Positions 60,673 to 64,000 of a DNA stretch of 64,000 bases are shown one piece after another; position 1 is the first letter of the stretch, and each line of letters opens with the position of its first letter. Under the pieces are notes generated by a model, which saw only the letters and a list, made by a program, of their open reading frames with translations, made no database searches and was not told where the DNA came from. The position numbers were made by a program, and so were the translations under genes. This DNA comes from Ascaris suum (taxonomy: Eukaryota > Nematoda > Chromadorea > Rhabditida > Ascarididae): contig CM024168.1 of the NCBI GenBank assembly GCA_013433145.1, positions 3,720,001 to 3,784,000 of the forward strand, in the 5' to 3' direction.

Positions 60673-63600
60673 CTGCAATTCTACTATTAACGAGAAAAAA
60701 ATGTTGATGTCTTTATTTGTCTTCCGAAGTTTTCGTATCATAATAAACTTTGCATACAAAGTTCTTGACCTCATCATGATGAACTACTCCAGATCGCTTG
60801 TCTTTCTAATCGGAATTACCTCAGGTCTCTCCTTATATCAGCATAAACTATTTTGCTTTACATGTGCGTTTCCGTTGGAAGCTCTCAATATCGTCAAATG
60901 AAAGTGAAAAAGGATCAAAGCGGCGATCCATGACAAACTTTCAAAAAATCTTAACTGGGCTTTTTGAGCAAAAAAAAAGAGATAAGATTCGTTAGCTGTA
61001 CTTTTTATTCGAAGTTAATTCCAATTAGAAGTCTCTCATATGCTAATTCTGCTTTGCTTTTAGAAATGTGCTTTACAGATGAGAAATATATCTCATCGTT
61101 GCAATTATTATATAAGTGAGAAAAATACACGAATCCGTCCACCTCGCTTGAACGTGGTGGAGAATTATTACACACTCAGCTTCATCTAGAGTGCTCCTTC
61201 TCGTTCTTATAATGACTTGTTCCCTCCCCTCCCCCCCCCCCATTTCAGTGCAAACAGGTTGTTCCTTTTCATCACCTATTGCAATGATTCTAATTGCGAG
61301 CATTTCCAGTCGTATCATTTTCATCTGCCAAATTAATTAACACCATATGAATTTATGCTGGATTTTCCGATTGCAATATATCAACTAAGTCCAAAAACTA
61401 CGGAAAGTAATATGCAAATTTTGGGTTTAATTATGCAAAAAAGACCGTTTTATGTGTGCCACAAAGCTACTTTTGTTAGGGTAATTTCATATAAGCTAAT
61501 TTCATAGCATTTCATTTTGGGATCGGGGTTGACTGAATGCGGCCAATCGGGCATCGAAACCGCTGACCGTAGATAGTGCATAGTGGATTTTCTGTGTATT
61601 CTTCCCTCAGATCTCGGTCACTACTCTTTCTTAGTTTAACATCCACCCACCCCCCCCCCCCAACTACTTTCTGAATCGCCAATTCTTATCACGAAATTCG
61701 CCGATGAGACTGGTCAAATGCGTCAACTTGACCATAACGAGCGGCCATAAGACATATTTAAGTGCGTCATTTATGAGTTTCTCGATGAAATATGATCAGA
61801 CAATACTTTTAAGCAAGAAAAAACATTTGAGGAGTATGTCCTTACTTAGTGCTGAGACGATCAATCACTGACGGTAGACATGAAGTATATTGCAACCAAT
61901 AGGGAAGGAGAAAGAAGTGGAGGGGTCGGGCGAACGAATTAGCCAAAATCATTGAATGGTCTTTGCGGAAGTTCACTGCCTATTGAACACTACCGATCAG
62001 GATTGATCGGATGAATTCACCTCTAGAATGCATCCTCGTTCCAACTCGAACCAAAGAAAGGATAAACAACCCATTCAATCAGACCTAAATCGCGCCAACA
62101 CTTGGCAGGCATCCAAAAACGTGGGCGATCTTTTTTTCTAAAGGATTCATTAAGGATTTTGGTGGAAATTTATTTTGAGGTGGAGGTGGGCCTTTAAATT
62201 TATAAAAGAAAATAATCAACTAAATCAAAAAGCATTTTACGTTCTTAATTACCATCATTCACATCACAATTCTCAATAAAAAAAACCGTTTTTTGAGGAA
62301 ATTTTAAGTATAGATTACTTCTTCGCAAAAAACTTACGCTTAAAACTTACACTCATCGCATTAATAACTGTCGAATTTTGCATATGAATATCAACGAATC
62401 GTTTAGTTAGATAAAACGACGAAAGTTACTCAAATTATGCGGAAATTACTTCAAAAGAAAATATCGTCAACAAAATTATCCTATAAATAGTTATTATTTC
62501 GTTAGGGATGACATCGTTGACTATCGAATCGTTCAAATAAACACCAAACAAGTACAATAACGATGAAAAACTTCCAAAAGTGCGGAAAAAAATCGGCAAA
62601 AATTACGCAAAAATGAAAGTTTCTTCGCTGAGCCTAAAAATGCACTAAAAATTTCGAACACGTCAGCAAATGTGCTCTATAAGAAGACAACAAAAGAATA
62701 AGCTGACACAGTAACCACATGGCAGCTTACCCCAGCACGTATAGTACTTTCAGTCGAAAGCAAATCTAGTTTATAGTATAAGTCGTCATTGCTGTCATAC
62801 TAGTGCTCAAATGCGTCCAGTATTTGTATCGACCGTAAATAAAAGCAGTTCAGGCACTGGGTTATTCCGAAGCTTCAACGTGAGGCTTCATATCTAATCC
62901 CAACATTAACCTCACACAGGACCCACAGCTCGAGAAACCGCCACGTGTGACTATCTTTCCGCATTCTACGCTCAAATGTAGCAACACTTCAGTCGATGTA
63001 CACATCAACATCAACACCAACAACCACGAGCAGTTCTGCCAACCAGCTCTACCTGCAGCTTCTGCTCCAGTAGCCCACAACACCTTTGAAATGAACCGAC
63101 GAAAAGTCGGACGACAAGCGAAGACACTGGCAATTTTTGCAGAATGCAGGATTCAGCGCAACGCAACACGCACGCCTCACCCAAGATATTCCAAATGAGA
63201 GCACATTGGGCACCGTTGCAGCGGCATTTTCGAACGGATTTTTCATGAACATTTGCTCGTACTCCACTTCGTCATACTGTATGCGGGCTATTTGAATGCG
63301 AACATACAAACAAAAGGATATAAAAAACAAATTTATTAGCTTTAAACCATCAGTAGATTACAACCGACAAAAATTTCAGGTGAACACTCGACAAATACCG
63401 ACAGAAACTAACTCCAAAGGCACTGCCAACCACTGAAATATTCCCCAACATCATCAGGGAAGACAACCTAGCCAGCCTGCTGCCCGAAAATATCCAAACA
63501 TGAGGTCCACCCTCTCATACCTACTAATAAATCATCCCCCATACTCTTTAATTTCCTTCTCCTTGCCTTTCAATAACGCTCATTCATAAAGCACGCCAAC

Positions 63601-64000
63601 GAATTCTTACATCCGAACAGTTGAACTGCTATGTGACCGAACTAGTTAGCTGCCTTGGCAAAGTGCCTCGACTCGAAGCATGAGGTATGGGGGGGGGGGG
63701 GGACCAAGATGAAAAACGAAACCACCACGGAAGCCACCTTAGGACCAACTGCCAGCAGGAAGCAAAAACAACCCACGAGCCTAACGAGACATCTCAAAAC
63801 AATATAACAGCAATAAAGTTCCCCTTGAAAAGACAGAAAACGAATGAGCTGGAGCAATGTCACACAGCGTGGACCATTAAAGAGAAAAGATGATATTACA
63901 GTAAAAGATGGTATGAAGGAGAGAGGGAAAACCGAAAACTAAAGAAATTCCAAATAAATTAGAACAGAACCGTAAAGTAACAACAACAGCCGAAAGGCTA
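60673..64000. other. Region upstream of chd-1
   Basis: AT-rich with G/C homopolymers at 61231-61241, 61650-61661 and 63689-63702. Apart from the orphan exon at 63181-63287 no supported gene was found. It should contain the chd-1 promoter and any further 5' exon. Confidence -1.
63181..63287 (-). CDS. Orphan exon upstream of chd-1
   Basis: Flanked by an acceptor-like ATTCAAATAG (ends 63288) and a strong donor TCTTGG|gtgagg. It is 107 nt: two overhang bases then 35 codons (for example RIQYDEVEYEQMFMKNPFEN). Composition and splice sites look real, but the product is not recognised. It could be an exon of a gene entering from the right, or an upstream chd-1 exon (the phase does not join exon 1 directly). 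A possible next exon follows AAG at about 63084 (VLWATGAEAAG). Confidence -1.

Overview
The window looks like genomic DNA from a nematode. Evidence: AT-rich intergenic and intron sequence, many small phase-consistent exons with mostly TTTCAG-type 3' splice sites and GTAAGT/GTATGT-type donors, and a gene content of a TWK-type two-pore potassium channel, an invertebrate gustatory-receptor-like 7TM protein, CHD-1 and an EHD-like GTPase. The long introns (one of 8.4 kb) suit a parasitic or other large-genome species better than Caenorhabditis, but the species is inference. All exon models were read by eye from splice sites, reading-frame phase and family similarity; no alignment program was run.

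Layout. (1) About 0.16-6.65 kb, minus strand: first half of a two-pore (K2P/TWK) potassium channel, from TM1 through the extracellular cap, first pore and TM2 to the cytoplasmic loop. TM3, the second pore and TM4 were not found and probably lie left of base 1. (2) About 6.7-13.5 kb: mostly non-coding, with a TTTA microsatellite near 8.8 kb and an orphan exon candidate near 7.2 kb. (3) 13.5-19.4 kb, minus: a seven-transmembrane gustatory-receptor-like (GUR/LITE-1-like) gene, with the last small exon unresolved. (4) 19.4-25.0 kb: intergenic, with two weak orphan exon candidates. (5) 25.0-60.6 kb, minus: a complete chd-1 gene (chromodomain helicase DNA-binding protein 1) in 32 exons. The exon lengths sum to 5,664 nt (1,887 codons plus stop) with every phase matching. 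(6) 41.3-47.8 kb, plus: an EHD/sarcalumenin-like dynamin-family GTPase lying entirely inside the 8.4 kb intron 13 of chd-1, in the opposite direction. (7) 60.7-64.0 kb: mostly non-coding, with one good orphan exon at about 63.2 kb.

The genes do not form an evident pathway. CHD-1 is a nuclear nucleosome remodeller, the channel and receptor are membrane proteins of excitable or sensory cells, and the EHD-like protein is predicted to be a membrane-remodelling ATPase/GTPase. The most notable points are the nested antisense GTPase gene, its missing EH domain and Lys/Glu-rich tail with an apparent frameshift, an altered first-pore filter (GYA instead of GYG), an alternative trans-spliced-looking first exon of chd-1, a GC-AG intron, several NAG acceptors with A or G at -3, and repeated long G/C homopolymers.
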